64,000 nucleotides of DNA from CAZRIZ01 sp050950465. Its GTDB lineage: Bacteria; Patescibacteriota; Saccharimonadia; Saccharimonadales; Saccharimonadaceae. This document shows, in pieces, positions 24,958 to 34,181 of this stretch. The translations under genes were made by a program, and so were the position numbers. Below the pieces are notes generated by a model. That model searched no databases and was not told the origin of the DNA. It saw only the letters and a list, made by a program, of their open reading frames with translations. The stretch lies in the NCBI GenBank assembly GCA_050950465.1, contig JBMNHQ010000001.1, positions 186,001 to 250,000 on the forward strand, in the 5' to 3' direction. The stretch's first letter is position 1; each line of letters opens with the position of its first letter.

Positions 24958-26839
24958 CTACTTATTTCCCTTCTCTTTACCTGCTGTATAAGTTGTAACT
25001 ATTTTACTCACCTGTTCTTTTATACCGTCTTCATTTTCATAAGCTTTTTTAATTAGCTTATCTAAATCGTTTAAAAATGTGCTTGAAATTTCGAGTGGTC
25101 TACCTATATGAATTAACTTGTTCTTAGTCCCCTCTAAGCCCTCCTCATCCATTAGGATTTCTTCGAATAATTTTTCACCTGGCCTCAAGCCAGTTATTTT
25201 AATTTCTATATCTTTTCCGGGTTCCAACCCTCGATATCTTATGATCTTTTCAGCTAGATCATAAATATATACTGGTTCTCCCATGTCTAAAACAAATATT
25301 TCTCCACCTTTAGCCGCAGTGCTCGCCATCAGTACTAAACTCACTGCTTCTGGTATGGTCATAAAGAATCTTCGCATCTTTCTATGCGTTACGGTTACTG
25401 GCCCACCCTTGTCTATCTGCTCCAAGAACAACGGGATAACCGATCCGTTTGACCCCAAAACGTTACCAAATCTGACGGCTACAAAATCTGTGTTAGGAGA
25501 ATTTTTGTCGTATGTTTGAATTATCATCTCGCAAATTCTTTTAGTGGCTCCCATAATATTTGTGGGTCGCACTGCTTTGTCTGAAGATATCAGAACAAAC
25601 TTCTTCACCTTATTCTCTTTTGCTACCTTGCAGGTGTTGAGTGTTCCTAAACAATTATTCTTAATTGCTTCATTCGGACTAGCCTCCATTAATGGGACAT
25701 GTTTATGTGCAGCAGCGTGGAATACTTGATCCGGTTTAAATTTTTTGAATATTTCTTGTAACCGATCATAGTCTCTCACTGACGCTATTATGGTATGTAA
25801 ATTTAATTTAGGATAATCTCTTATAAGCTCCTGCTGTATGGCGTAGGCGTTGTTTTCGTATATATCGACTATTATTAAGCTCTTGGGCTCATTCTTAGCA
25901 ATCTGTCTTACAAGCTCCGAGCCAATCGAACCACCCCCCCCCAGTCACCAAAATTGTCTTGCCTTTTATATCACGACATATTTTTTTATTATCCACGTGT
26001 ATTTCATCTCTGCCCAAAAAATCTTCATACGAGAGTGGTCTAATTACATTTATGATATTTTTATCTTTTTTATCTTTATTTATTTCCGCGAATATAGACG
26101 GCAATATCTTTATCTCGCACTTCGTTTTTTGACACTCTTCTACTATTTTAGCCATCTCACTCTTAGGGGTTCTGAGTATTGCAATGATTATTTCATCAAC
26201 ACTATATTTTTCCGCTACTTCTTTTATCTTATTTCTATCACCGTAAACTCTAATACCTTTTATAAACGTTCCTTTTTTGTTCTTATCATCATCTATAAAT
26301 CCCACTATCTTTGTATTAAAATCTTTTTGATTCCTAGCTATTTCATCTGCTATCAATCTGCCAGCCTCACCAGCACCAATAATTAAAGTCTTCTTGTTTT
26401 TCCCATTTACCTCAACCTTTGTAATTATTGATCGAATTACTCTATACGAAAACCTGATTAGCCCAGCTGTATATACGAGCAGAATCATTTGAATAACATA
26501 AAAACTTCCAGGCATCTCAATACCAAAGGCAGTTTTATATGCAATGTACACAATCTCGACAACGCAAGAAGCAGTTATAATATTTAAAAACTCATTTACC
26601 GAAGCATATTTCCACACAGAGTTATACAAATTAAATAATGCAAAAACAAGTACCATTATGAAAATATCTAACCAAATAAAATTGCGTACATTCTCAATGT
26701 ACGCTAACGGCACTTCCCGAAAGTCGAATCTTAAATTAATAGCCAAAAAAGACACTAACATAAACAGCCCGATATCCATCAAGACAACCGAGAGTATTCT
26801 AAGGTATTTGCTTTTGGCTATGTCTTTAACTTTTTTCAT
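24958..26839 (-). pseudogene. UDP-GlcNAc 4,6-dehydratase, PglF/WbpM/CapD type, interrupted by a frameshift in a G9 tract
   Basis: Reads as one 626-codon gene if one base is removed. The first part (26839 to about 25940) has four N-terminal membrane segments and a CoA-binding-like Rossmann domain (LIIGAGEAGRLIADEIA). The second has the SDR core: SDKAVRPTNIMGATKR catalytic segment and VRFGNVLGSNGSVI. The break is in the SDR nucleotide motif: nine G on the minus strand (plus C 25934-25942) give VTGGGWFDW, while eight give VTGGGGSIGSEL and an uninterrupted frame to 24958. The full enzyme would make the 4-keto-6-deoxy sugar for the aminotransferase. Sequencing error, phase variation or true decay are all possible. 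Confidence 0.9.
25934..25942 (-). repeat. Homopolymer G9 (plus-strand C9) at the dehydratase frameshift
   Basis: The run falls in the codons for the glycine-rich NAD-binding loop. Eight G restores the frame; nine shuts the gene off after about 300 residues. Confidence 0.95.
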
Positions 26840-26916
26840 GACTTCATTCTTCTCGATTTTGAAAACTACCTTTATGATTAATTACGAAATATATGGATCA
26901 CTTCTTTGACACGAGA

Positions 26917-27639
26917 CTATTTCTTTCTAGCCTTTGCTTTAGTTACGGCCTTCTTCTTTAATTCCTTGACCTTGGTCTTAATTTTTGATTCAGACTTAGA
27001 TATTTTCTTGTTCTGATTCTTTTCCTTAACCTCCTCGGTTTTTTCACCCGCCCCTTTGGACATCTTGTAATCATACACAAAGAACAACGACAGCGCGCCC
27101 AACATCAACGACGCCACAGACGCCAAGCCAATCTGCATAACTGGCTTAATATTACTTGGTGCGTCTGGTATATCTGGTGGATCAACTACCTTAATTCTGA
27201 GATCACCATCATCATATAAGCTAGCAGCTTCTTGACTGAAGCTTAAAATAATACTCTCTAATAACGCTTGACTCTCTTTAGCATCTAATGCTGAAAAAGA
27301 GATGTTTATAACGTCAGTATTCTTAACATTGACAGCCTCAACACCTTCAGCTAGCTTTTCATAGCCTTCTTCATATTTGTGATGATCAATAACCAAACCT
27401 AATACGCGACGTGATTTAAAAAGCTCAATGTAATTATTAATTGCCACCGAACCTTGATCACCACAAAGTTGCTGCCCCGTACCAACCGCTAACAATGTAG
27501 CAGTACTCCTATACATTGGTTGCTGTATAAAGAACGTATAAACTACACCTATAATTGCTCCGATGAGAGTTGCTGCAATCAACGTTAAATAACGTTTTGC
27601 ATAGAACCTCAGTAAGTCATATAAATTAATACTTTTCAT
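26917..27639 (-). CDS. Wzz/YveK-like chain-length determinant
   Basis: 240 aa from the ATG at 27639, which has GAAAGG about 10 nt upstream; a GTG at 27651 lies on top of that site. Membrane segment near residues 18-36, external domain with coiled character, and a second segment near 165-185 (GLASVASLMLGALSLFFVYD) preceded by the Wzz-type proline-rich motif PPDIPDAPSNIKP. No kinase domain is attached. The last 55 residues are extremely Lys-rich. It sets chain length or partners the polymerase, and is the first gene of cluster A. Confidence 0.88.
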   Translation of the reverse strand: MKSINLYDLLRFYAKRYLTLIAATLIGAIIGVVYTFFIQQPMYRSTATLLAVGTGQQLCGDQGSVAINNYIELFKSRRVLGLVIDHHKYEEGYEKLAEGVEAVNVKNTDVINISFSALDAKESQALLESIILSFSQEAASLYDDGDLRIKVVDPPDIPDAPSNIKPVMQIGLASVASLMLGALSLFFVYDYKMSKGAGEKTEEVKEKNQNKKISKSESKIKTKVKELKKKAVTKAKARKK

Positions 27640-27745
27640 TAACAAAAACACCTTTCAAATCTTTTTCACCTCAATTTGTGTCCTAACTGTAGCATAAACT
27701 TTCATAAAGCGCAAGTATTTGGTGTAGCTATTTATATTTCTTATT

Positions 27746-27793
27746 TTTGATTATGTTCGAGTAGCATTATACCAATAGACCTGTTATAGTATT
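27746..27793 (+). promoter_or_regulatory. Promoter block with extended -10 TGTTATAGT, second copy
   Basis: Aligns without gaps to 14201-14248. TATAGT lies at 27785-27790. It precedes a short broken reading frame rather than an intact gene. Confidence 0.6.
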
Positions 27794-27824
27794 TACAGTG
27801 GTCTGACAGCTGTAGGAAGTAAAG

Positions 27825-27982
27825 ATGGTAGAAAAATAAGAGCTGAGAAAGCTCTAACAAAATCGACTAAGTTCGAGGATGATATTGAGCCCACTGAGGA
27901 TAAAGACGAATTAAAAATAATAACCAACAAACTTGCTACTGTTAGAGGTTCAAACAAATGGCTCATTCAATCATTACACTGA
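27825..27982 (+). pseudogene. Short frameshifted ORF behind a complete promoter and ribosome-binding site
   Basis: AGGAAG and ATG at 27825 give only MVEK and a stop. If the A5 run had one more A, the frame would run on for about 52 residues to the TGA at 27980-27982 (MVEKIRAEKALTKS..., acidic middle, ending SNKWLIQSLH). The second frame is open throughout but has no start of its own. I do not recognise the peptide. It is either a decayed small gene, a base-call error, or leader DNA. It occupies the otherwise empty 27652-28009. Confidence 0.4.
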
Positions 27983-28002
27983 TGTTGTGTTTTACACAAC
28001 AT
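27982..28002. other. Inverted repeat between the broken ORF and the Ppx-like gene
   Basis: ATGTTGTGT, TTT, ACACAACAT. The 9-bp stem would serve convergent transcripts ending at 27982 (+) and 28010 (-), but neither side has a T-run, so termination is uncertain. Confidence 0.5.
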
Positions 28003-28009
28003 GCAACAA

Positions 28010-28888
28010 CTAAATATTACTAAGGTGCTCTTTAATTCCATCTTCCATATTTATTCGAGTCGGAACTACATATTTAGCATCAATTTTCTTAGCTACGCTA
28101 TTGGTAATCATTTTCATAGCGCGCGAACAATCAAACCATAGCGGATTATCACTTCTGGCTCTGATTGCCTCCAAAGACGTCAGCATTGCATCGCGATCAT
28201 ATTTGTCGTTCATTTCTTGCGTAATCATATACGGTTGATTAGCTGAAGAATATAGGTCATTCTCAAGCAACTTATAATTTGCATTGTTATACCAGTAAAG
28301 ATGATCTCCACCAGCTAAGATGAGCAAATCAGCTTTTTGGTCAATATCTTCGATTAAACCAGCTACATAGCTGGTAACTTCTTCAAAGGTAGAACTTGGA
28401 ATATCGTTCTTTAGGTCAGGAAATTTATTAGTAACATCAACCACACCAAAATCATAAAACTTCTTATCAACTACTTCTTTGTTTTTCACAAAAATTAACT
28501 CAATCGAGCCACCACCGCCAATAAAAACACACAGCTCTTTGTCGTAGTCAATGTCTTTATAGCACCCTAGGGCCGTATAAAGAGCCTCATCTTCTTGCGA
28601 AACAACCTGAATATTAGTATTAAATCTTGCTGTTAGTTCGTCGTTTATAGCCTTTAACTCACCCTGGTTAATAGTTCGAAAGATACTACAACCAAAAATA
28701 TGAGTATTATCAGCATACTCTTGAGCTTTTTCAATGACAGTAAATAGTTTCTCTAAATCACTGTCTGCCACTCTATCTTTATAATTTTTCTTAAACTCTA
28801 TTGTGGTGTTACTATCGTATACTAACTTTTCTCCGTCATAGACGTGAGTTTTAGTGTTATTGCTCCCTATTTCAATTATCGCCTTCAA
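28010..28888 (-). CDS. Ppx/GppA phosphatase family protein
   Basis: 292 aa from a TTG at 28888, preceded by AGGAGA at good spacing; an in-frame ATG at 28918 has no comparable site. The ASKHA fold is visible: AIIEIGSNNTKTHVY (phosphate 1), SQEDEALYTALGCY, and FIGGGGSIELIFV (phosphate 2). Relatives hydrolyse polyphosphate or pppGpp. It is shorter than full Ppx and has no C-terminal HD domain. It lies downstream of the LCP gene on the same strand, 98 bp apart. Confidence 0.82.
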   Translation of the reverse strand: MKAIIEIGSNNTKTHVYDGEKLVYDSNTTIEFKKNYKDRVADSDLEKLFTVIEKAQEYADNTHIFGCSIFRTINQGELKAINDELTARFNTNIQVVSQEDEALYTALGCYKDIDYDKELCVFIGGGGSIELIFVKNKEVVDKKFYDFGVVDVTNKFPDLKNDIPSSTFEEVTSYVAGLIEDIDQKADLLILAGGDHLYWYNNANYKLLENDLYSSANQPYMITQEMNDKYDRDAMLTSLEAIRARSDNPLWFDCSRAMKMITNSVAKKIDAKYVVPTRINMEDGIKEHLSNI

Positions 28889-28986
28889 AGTATCTCTCCT
28901 ACTAATATCTACCCTCATTTTAACTCAAAAACGTCCGTAGAAAAATACAAATAGATGTCCTGCTAAAATACAGCTAAATAATCTAG

Positions 28987-30411
28987 TTATTCAACCAGCT
29001 GTTCAGCGATAGCTTGCTTAGCCTGAACTAGAGATTCTTCGTTCGGGACCATCACATATAAAGGCTGACTACCATAGGTGTGTGTCACTAACATCGCACC
29101 AGATCCATCGACAGCAATTGATGAAACCTGCCAATTACCCAAGTTATTTAGCTGCCAACGAACCGACGCTCGCACAAACTCGTCTGACATATTAGTCTCA
29201 ATCGAATCTTGAATTGCGTCTAAGATCTGAGGTATCTTAACCGCATTTTGTGGTCGGCTAATCTTAGCCATAATCGCCTCAATTATTCGTTGCTGATTTT
29301 TACCGCGCTGCCGATCACCTCCGCTAAGGCTGTAGCGCTCTCTAGCAAACTCTAATGCCTGTTGACTATTCAATGTGTTTACGCCCTTACGATAACCCTT
29401 AAAGGCATAGTCTGATACTACATCAATCGGCCCAACCACATCAATCAGCTTCAAAAATGAGGTAAAGTTAATACGCACATGGTATGGTATCGATTGGCCA
29501 TACAAATCTTCCAGGGTTTGGCGTGACACGTCCACGCCATAAACACCAGCATGAGTTAATTTGTCCTTATTACCAGTCGTGCCATGTAACTGCACATAAT
29601 AATCTCGTGGAGTATTTACTAATAGCATAGAGTGCTTAGCGGGGTTCACCACAATCAGAATATTAACGTCACTTCTAGAGCTAGAAGACAGCGCCCCATA
29701 AGCATCGTTGCCACTGATATAAACTATAAACGGTTTACCAGCCACCCCACCTTTTTGAGCATTCTCCTTATCATCCTTTACCTTAAATGTTGCCAATACT
29801 GTTATGTTCTCATAAAGTTCTGGCTGATTCATCTCTACCAATTGCAGGCTAGAAGTGCGAAGCGAACCAATCTGCATCGCATCAGAATCAATCGCCAGTA
29901 TCAATTCGGCCAAGTTGTCATACTCTACCGTATCCGCATCGGTCAGCTTTTTCAGCTCAATAATTTGTTTACTTAGCAGCAAATCGGTTTTTACTACACC
30001 AGCTTTTGTTGCAGATTTTAACTGAATATCTCTATCTTTTTTAGCAATTACTGAATATTCTACATACGAAACAATTTCTGGTCGCATTGAGCCTAGTGTG
30101 CTGTCAAGCTTTCGCAGAATATACATTACACTCACGTTAACAACTATCAAAAAAAGCGAAATCAGTAGTGCTAAAATTGGGCCTTTTGTTAGTTGAGTCT
30201 TTTTGCGCACCGCTAAAAACCACGCCAAAAGCAACGTCAACGCGCTATAAATCATCACCATCGGCATTATGTATAGTGCTGGCAATAAATGAACACGAAT
30301 CAAACTAACCAGCATTAATACAGTTGATGCTACTAACCCTAAAGCAACACCACGGCGCAACCACTTACTAAATTTGTTTGAGTTAGACTCAAGCTTCAAT
30401 CCATCAGTCAT
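28987..30411 (-). CDS. LytR-CpsA-Psr (LCP) family glycan ligase
   Basis: 474 aa. Three N-terminal membrane segments within residues 19-115, an accessory domain, then the LCP core: SRSDVNILIVVNPAKHSMLL, NTPRDYYVQL with the catalytic Arg, KLTHAGVYG, and ALEFARERYSLSGGDRQRGK with the conserved Arg/Asp cluster. LCP proteins transfer lipid-linked glycans onto peptidoglycan or proteins outside the membrane, so this may attach the polymer of cluster B. TATATA lies directly against the ATG, so the message may be leaderless. Confidence 0.93.
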   Translation of the reverse strand: MTDGLKLESNSNKFSKWLRRGVALGLVASTVLMLVSLIRVHLLPALYIMPMVMIYSALTLLLAWFLAVRKKTQLTKGPILALLISLFLIVVNVSVMYILRKLDSTLGSMRPEIVSYVEYSVIAKKDRDIQLKSATKAGVVKTDLLLSKQIIELKKLTDADTVEYDNLAELILAIDSDAMQIGSLRTSSLQLVEMNQPELYENITVLATFKVKDDKENAQKGGVAGKPFIVYISGNDAYGALSSSSRSDVNILIVVNPAKHSMLLVNTPRDYYVQLHGTTGNKDKLTHAGVYGVDVSRQTLEDLYGQSIPYHVRINFTSFLKLIDVVGPIDVVSDYAFKGYRKGVNTLNSQQALEFARERYSLSGGDRQRGKNQQRIIEAIMAKISRPQNAVKIPQILDAIQDSIETNMSDEFVRASVRWQLNNLGNWQVSSIAVDGSGAMLVTHTYGSQPLYVMVPNEESLVQAKQAIAEQLVE

Positions 30412-30417
30412 ACGTCT

Positions 30418-30423
30418 TATATA
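30418..30423 (-). promoter_or_regulatory. -10 box TATATA abutting the LCP start codon
   Basis: Transcription from this hexamer would begin at about 30411, the first base of the ATG. No Shine-Dalgarno sequence. Confidence 0.4.
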
Positions 30424-30555
30424 CTTTACGCTACTTTACTTCCCAAATCAATCATTTACTACAGTTTTTATGCGCAGTTTTTGCGCGAAAATAACGCACA
30501 ATTAATACACAGAAGTTCATCGGATAAAATCACTAAGTTTACTCTCTCATGTACG

Positions 30556-31977
30556 TTAGTTTCGCTGTCGATTTTTTAAAGAAATTCGCTCGAATATTTT
30601 TATAATTATTTCTCGATTAAAATACATGAATAACACACCAGCAAAAACACAGCCACTTATGCTAGTCCAAAAATTATCCAAATAATACAGCCCCACGATG
30701 CCAAGTCCTACTATTAATACACCTAGGAGCCGACCAGTGTCATATTTAATACCCACATATTTTTTTAAATCAAAGTATCTATACACTACTACTGTTATAT
30801 ATCCGGCCAAACTACTTAAAGCCGCTCCCCACACACCAATTGTAGGAGTGGCCATAACAGCGACTACTAACGTAACCGTTGCCGCAATGAGTGTGGTTTT
30901 TAGAACCTCTTTACTTTTTTTCATTGCTAGATATATAGCCCCATAATTTTGATTAATGAGCCCAAAAACCGCACTCGCCATCAAAATTGGAATATACACA
31001 TAAGAATCCTTAAACAACTCACCTATTAATAAATTAAATAACAACGAAACGCCTGCTAAAACTATTAGAGCTAAAGTTACAAAAAATACACTGCTATAAT
31101 TAATTGCTTGAGAGAAAAAATTATCACGCTCTTTTGCGTTGGCATTAATATGCATCGCCGCTGACTCCGTCCAAGCCATTCCAAATATACCACCTAAAGC
31201 AGTTAATATTGCAGGAAATTTATAAGATACCGCCAATATTCCAGATGCTGATACCCCCACAAAAATCGCAACTAATGTGCGACTAGTAGCATTTAATGCC
31301 CATATTGAAACGTTGTTTGGAGTTAGTGGTAAAGAGTATACTAATAATTCTTTTAACACACCTTTATCGAAATATTTTTTTCTTGTGTATTTTTTAATTT
31401 TTAAACTCTGGACTAAATAAAATGTCGCTATTAAATTACCAATCACCGTTGCAATAAGTACGCTCTCTCCTTTTCTGCCAAGAAGCATTATTAGAACAAC
31501 ATTTACAACAAAAACAGAGACACCGGTTAGTACGCTTGCTCTTGCATATCGCATATTATCACCTAATCCGCGGGCAATTTGCATAAACAGATTTGAAAAA
31601 ATCGTAGCCATAGCCATTAAGAGCGGCAAACCACCATAAGGGATTGGTATCACAAACAGAGAAATTAATAAATAGACAACCCCGCTCGCCAGACTAAGCA
31701 TCAACACCATACCAATAGTGGTAGATATCACTTTAGCTTTTCGCACCTCATTTAATCTATTATCAATTAATAGACGAAAAACGGCCATATCTAAACAAAC
31801 TGTGATTAATGGATAGATTAATGCAACATACGTTACTATCAAATCAACCGTTCCATAATCCGCACTTGAAAGATATCTAGTAAAAAGAGGTAATAATAGA
31901 AAGGTTAAAAACTGAGTAGAGATTTTACCAATAGCAATAATGACTGTATTTTTAAATAGTTGTTTTTGTTTTGACAT
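30556..31977 (-). CDS. Wzx-like polysaccharide flippase (cluster B)
   Basis: 473 aa with 12-14 membrane segments and the classic start SKQKQLFKNTVIIAIGKIST followed by FLLLPLFTRYLSSADYGTVD, a Polysacc_synt family signature. It exports lipid-linked oligosaccharides. It overlaps the nitroreductase-like gene upstream by 26 bp. It is not a close copy of the flippase in cluster A, so the two probably serve different glycans. Confidence 0.92.
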   Translation of the reverse strand: MSKQKQLFKNTVIIAIGKISTQFLTFLLLPLFTRYLSSADYGTVDLIVTYVALIYPLITVCLDMAVFRLLIDNRLNEVRKAKVISTTIGMVLMLSLASGVVYLLISLFVIPIPYGGLPLLMAMATIFSNLFMQIARGLGDNMRYARASVLTGVSVFVVNVVLIMLLGRKGESVLIATVIGNLIATFYLVQSLKIKKYTRKKYFDKGVLKELLVYSLPLTPNNVSIWALNATSRTLVAIFVGVSASGILAVSYKFPAILTALGGIFGMAWTESAAMHINANAKERDNFFSQAINYSSVFFVTLALIVLAGVSLLFNLLIGELFKDSYVYIPILMASAVFGLINQNYGAIYLAMKKSKEVLKTTLIAATVTLVVAVMATPTIGVWGAALSSLAGYITVVVYRYFDLKKYVGIKYDTGRLLGVLIVGLGIVGLYYLDNFWTSISGCVFAGVLFMYFNREIIIKIFERISLKNRQRN

Positions 31978-32986
31978 GCCTTATAATGACCTCATCAGGA
32001 GTTAGCCTAAACGACTTTGCCACCTTCGGTGATTTGTTAAAATTACCTACAGCTATAAACATAATCATTAGCTCGCTGTGTTTCATATTAAGAATACCTC
32101 TAATCTTGATATCACGTCTTTTGTCAAACATTGCATTTAGTGGACAAGCAGCTAAACCGTAATACTCTAGTGCTAATAATAATGACATTGAGAATATTCC
32201 ACCATCAATGTATGGCTGATTTCGTTCAGTAATATCTAGAAAGGCATTAGTGTCAGAAGTAACGATTAGTAGTGTTGGTGGTAATTTATAGCCAGTAAAT
32301 CCACCTTGTACTCTTATTAATTTTTTTATTATTTTGGCATCAGATACGATATGGACTCGGCTAGATTGACGATTACAAGCAGACGGAGACTTTTGAGCTA
32401 GTTTTATAGAATTCTCAATTTTTTTAACATCAATCGATTTATCACTGTATTCACGAACACTCCAACGGGACTCAATCAACTCCTTAAAATCTTGTGCTTT
32501 AGGATTGGCTTTTTTTATCCTCATAGCACCACCAATTTGATTACGCTCCTTTATCATTTCAGATAAATAACTTGCAAATAGCTTATTAAAGATTTTTAAA
32601 TCGAATTTACTTAGCTCATGCAATTTTCTGTATTCATTCAAGACAGATAAAGCGTTTATATAAGACGCTGATTTTTTACTAAAGCCTAATTTATTATAAT
32701 AGTCAAGGGTTTTGCGAATCTCCTTCAAAGTTAGCTCGCCAAAACCCAATCTAATCTTTTCATGACTTAGACCTTTTTCAAGCGAGTGTGCATGAAATGT
32801 TAACTTACTTTCCAACTGGCGCTGAGTATTATCAGGTCGAAACCCTTTAAAGTACCCCTTCTTATATATTTTGGATTGATATTTTTCCAAACCAATTTTA
32901 CCTAGACCGTTGTAGATATTTGCAAGAATATTCCGAATAGTAACTGGGAAATTTTTATTAATCCAATCTTTAATCTTTGTATCCAT
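31952..32986 (-). CDS. Nitroreductase-like protein with N-terminal extension
   Basis: 344 aa. Residues about 160-344 are a nitroreductase/FMN fold: LIESRWSVREYSDKSI, SPSACNRQSSRVHIV, YIDGGIFSMSLLLALEYYGL and AACPLNAM. The first 150 residues are helical and charged (FHAHSLEKGLSHEKIRLGFG) and are not part of the standard enzyme. The gene overlaps its neighbours on both sides, right after the pyruvyl transferase. The redox step it performs in polysaccharide synthesis is unknown. Confidence 0.85.
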   Translation of the reverse strand: MDTKIKDWINKNFPVTIRNILANIYNGLGKIGLEKYQSKIYKKGYFKGFRPDNTQRQLESKLTFHAHSLEKGLSHEKIRLGFGELTLKEIRKTLDYYNKLGFSKKSASYINALSVLNEYRKLHELSKFDLKIFNKLFASYLSEMIKERNQIGGAMRIKKANPKAQDFKELIESRWSVREYSDKSIDVKKIENSIKLAQKSPSACNRQSSRVHIVSDAKIIKKLIRVQGGFTGYKLPPTLLIVTSDTNAFLDITERNQPYIDGGIFSMSLLLALEYYGLAACPLNAMFDKRRDIKIRGILNMKHSELMIMFIAVGNFNKSPKVAKSFRLTPDEVIIRHVKTKTTI

Positions 32987-34112
32987 TATTTATCATCTCC
33001 TTTAAATATTGTCTTGACCGAGCTTGTTCTGCTTGAATAATTGAATTTACCTGCCTCCAGTTTATTTTAACACCTATTAGTTCTTTCGTAACATCATTGC
33101 TAGTAAAGACCAAGCGATCTTCTAGCTTAAAGATCTCTAACAGCGATACAAATCTAGCTAAACCACGCTCTCTATTACCAATTGCTAAAAAAGGCTTGTT
33201 ATAGATAATCGAAAAAACGCAGCCATGAAACGAATCTGTTACCACAAAATCTGCATCGCGAAATCCTTTGAGCCACTGAGTAATTGGCGGCAGATTATAT
33301 TTTTCAGGATTTTTCTTGTATTCATAATAGTTTTTTGGTTTCGGTGGCAACACCTCAAAAACTTCAGTTTTTAATTCTTTAGCAACTTTATCGATAATTT
33401 TACCTTTTTCACCTTCGTGATCTAAGACATAAGCAAATATTTTACCGTCTTTTTCTACTAAATTCTTCGTATCTTCGTTAATTAGCTTATTATAATGTTT
33501 AGCATCAATTAACAGAGCTGGGTCAACATGATAGTCCGCATCCACATTCCAATATTTCTTCACTATCTCAATACTGTGCTTTTCGCGAACCGATACCCCC
33601 ACCATATTAGAAATAAATCTCTTTGCTCTATCTATGGTCTTTTTAGAAAACTTTGGGTCAGAAACACCAAATGATGCCGCATAAGATAATTTAATCTTAT
33701 TTGGACTATTAGAAAATCCAAATAAATAATACGATAACGCCCTATAACCTCGCCAAACTTGGTCGCTTCCAGTAATAAAAATATCATACTCACGATCAAG
33801 ATATTTATTGTTAATTAAAAAATATCCTACCGTTTCAATAGTATTCATATACTTATCAATAAACATCCTTGTGTGTTTAGTTAAGCCCTGCTCTACGTTA
33901 GGGGAATAGCGATAATCACGCCACCCTCCCTTTAGCCTTACAGCAGCATCTTTTAGCGAACCTGCTATCCACCCAATATAACCGATTTTTGGATAACCCG
34001 TAGTTACACTTAAACCAAGACCACTCACGACATGCTGTAGAGAATACGCTTGTATAATCCCGCCATAATTTTTTCCCAAAGGTAATGTTAATATAAGTAC
34101 ATTTTTTTTCAC
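32970..34112 (-). CDS. Polysaccharide pyruvyl transferase family protein
   Basis: 380 aa. Start is a GTG at 34112 with AAAGG 8 nt upstream. N terminus VLILTLPLGKNYGGIIQAYS, then ITGSDQVWRGY, and the C-terminal block ITQWLKGFRDADFVVTDSFH and GCVFSIIYNKPFLAI, which is the PS_pyruv_trans signature (CsaB/WcaK). Members add a pyruvate ketal from phosphoenolpyruvate to a sugar, giving the polymer a negative charge. It overlaps the nitroreductase-like gene by 17 bp. Confidence 0.9.
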   Translation of the reverse strand: MKKNVLILTLPLGKNYGGIIQAYSLQHVVSGLGLSVTTGYPKIGYIGWIAGSLKDAAVRLKGGWRDYRYSPNVEQGLTKHTRMFIDKYMNTIETVGYFLINNKYLDREYDIFITGSDQVWRGYRALSYYLFGFSNSPNKIKLSYAASFGVSDPKFSKKTIDRAKRFISNMVGVSVREKHSIEIVKKYWNVDADYHVDPALLIDAKHYNKLINEDTKNLVEKDGKIFAYVLDHEGEKGKIIDKVAKELKTEVFEVLPPKPKNYYEYKKNPEKYNLPPITQWLKGFRDADFVVTDSFHGCVFSIIYNKPFLAIGNRERGLARFVSLLEIFKLEDRLVFTSNDVTKELIGVKINWRQVNSIIQAEQARSRQYLKEMINNGYKD

Positions 34113-34181
34113 ACCTCATTCCTTTCTTTATCCAAGCCGTTAAAGCAAACCGATTTTTCTTAAATTAATTCCACATACTAA

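Noticed and set aside
33916..34119. 67-codon frame beginning ATGAGGTGT near the pyruvyl transferase start
   Set aside because: Off-frame; the GTG at 34112 with AAAGG upstream gives the complete conserved N terminus of the transferase.
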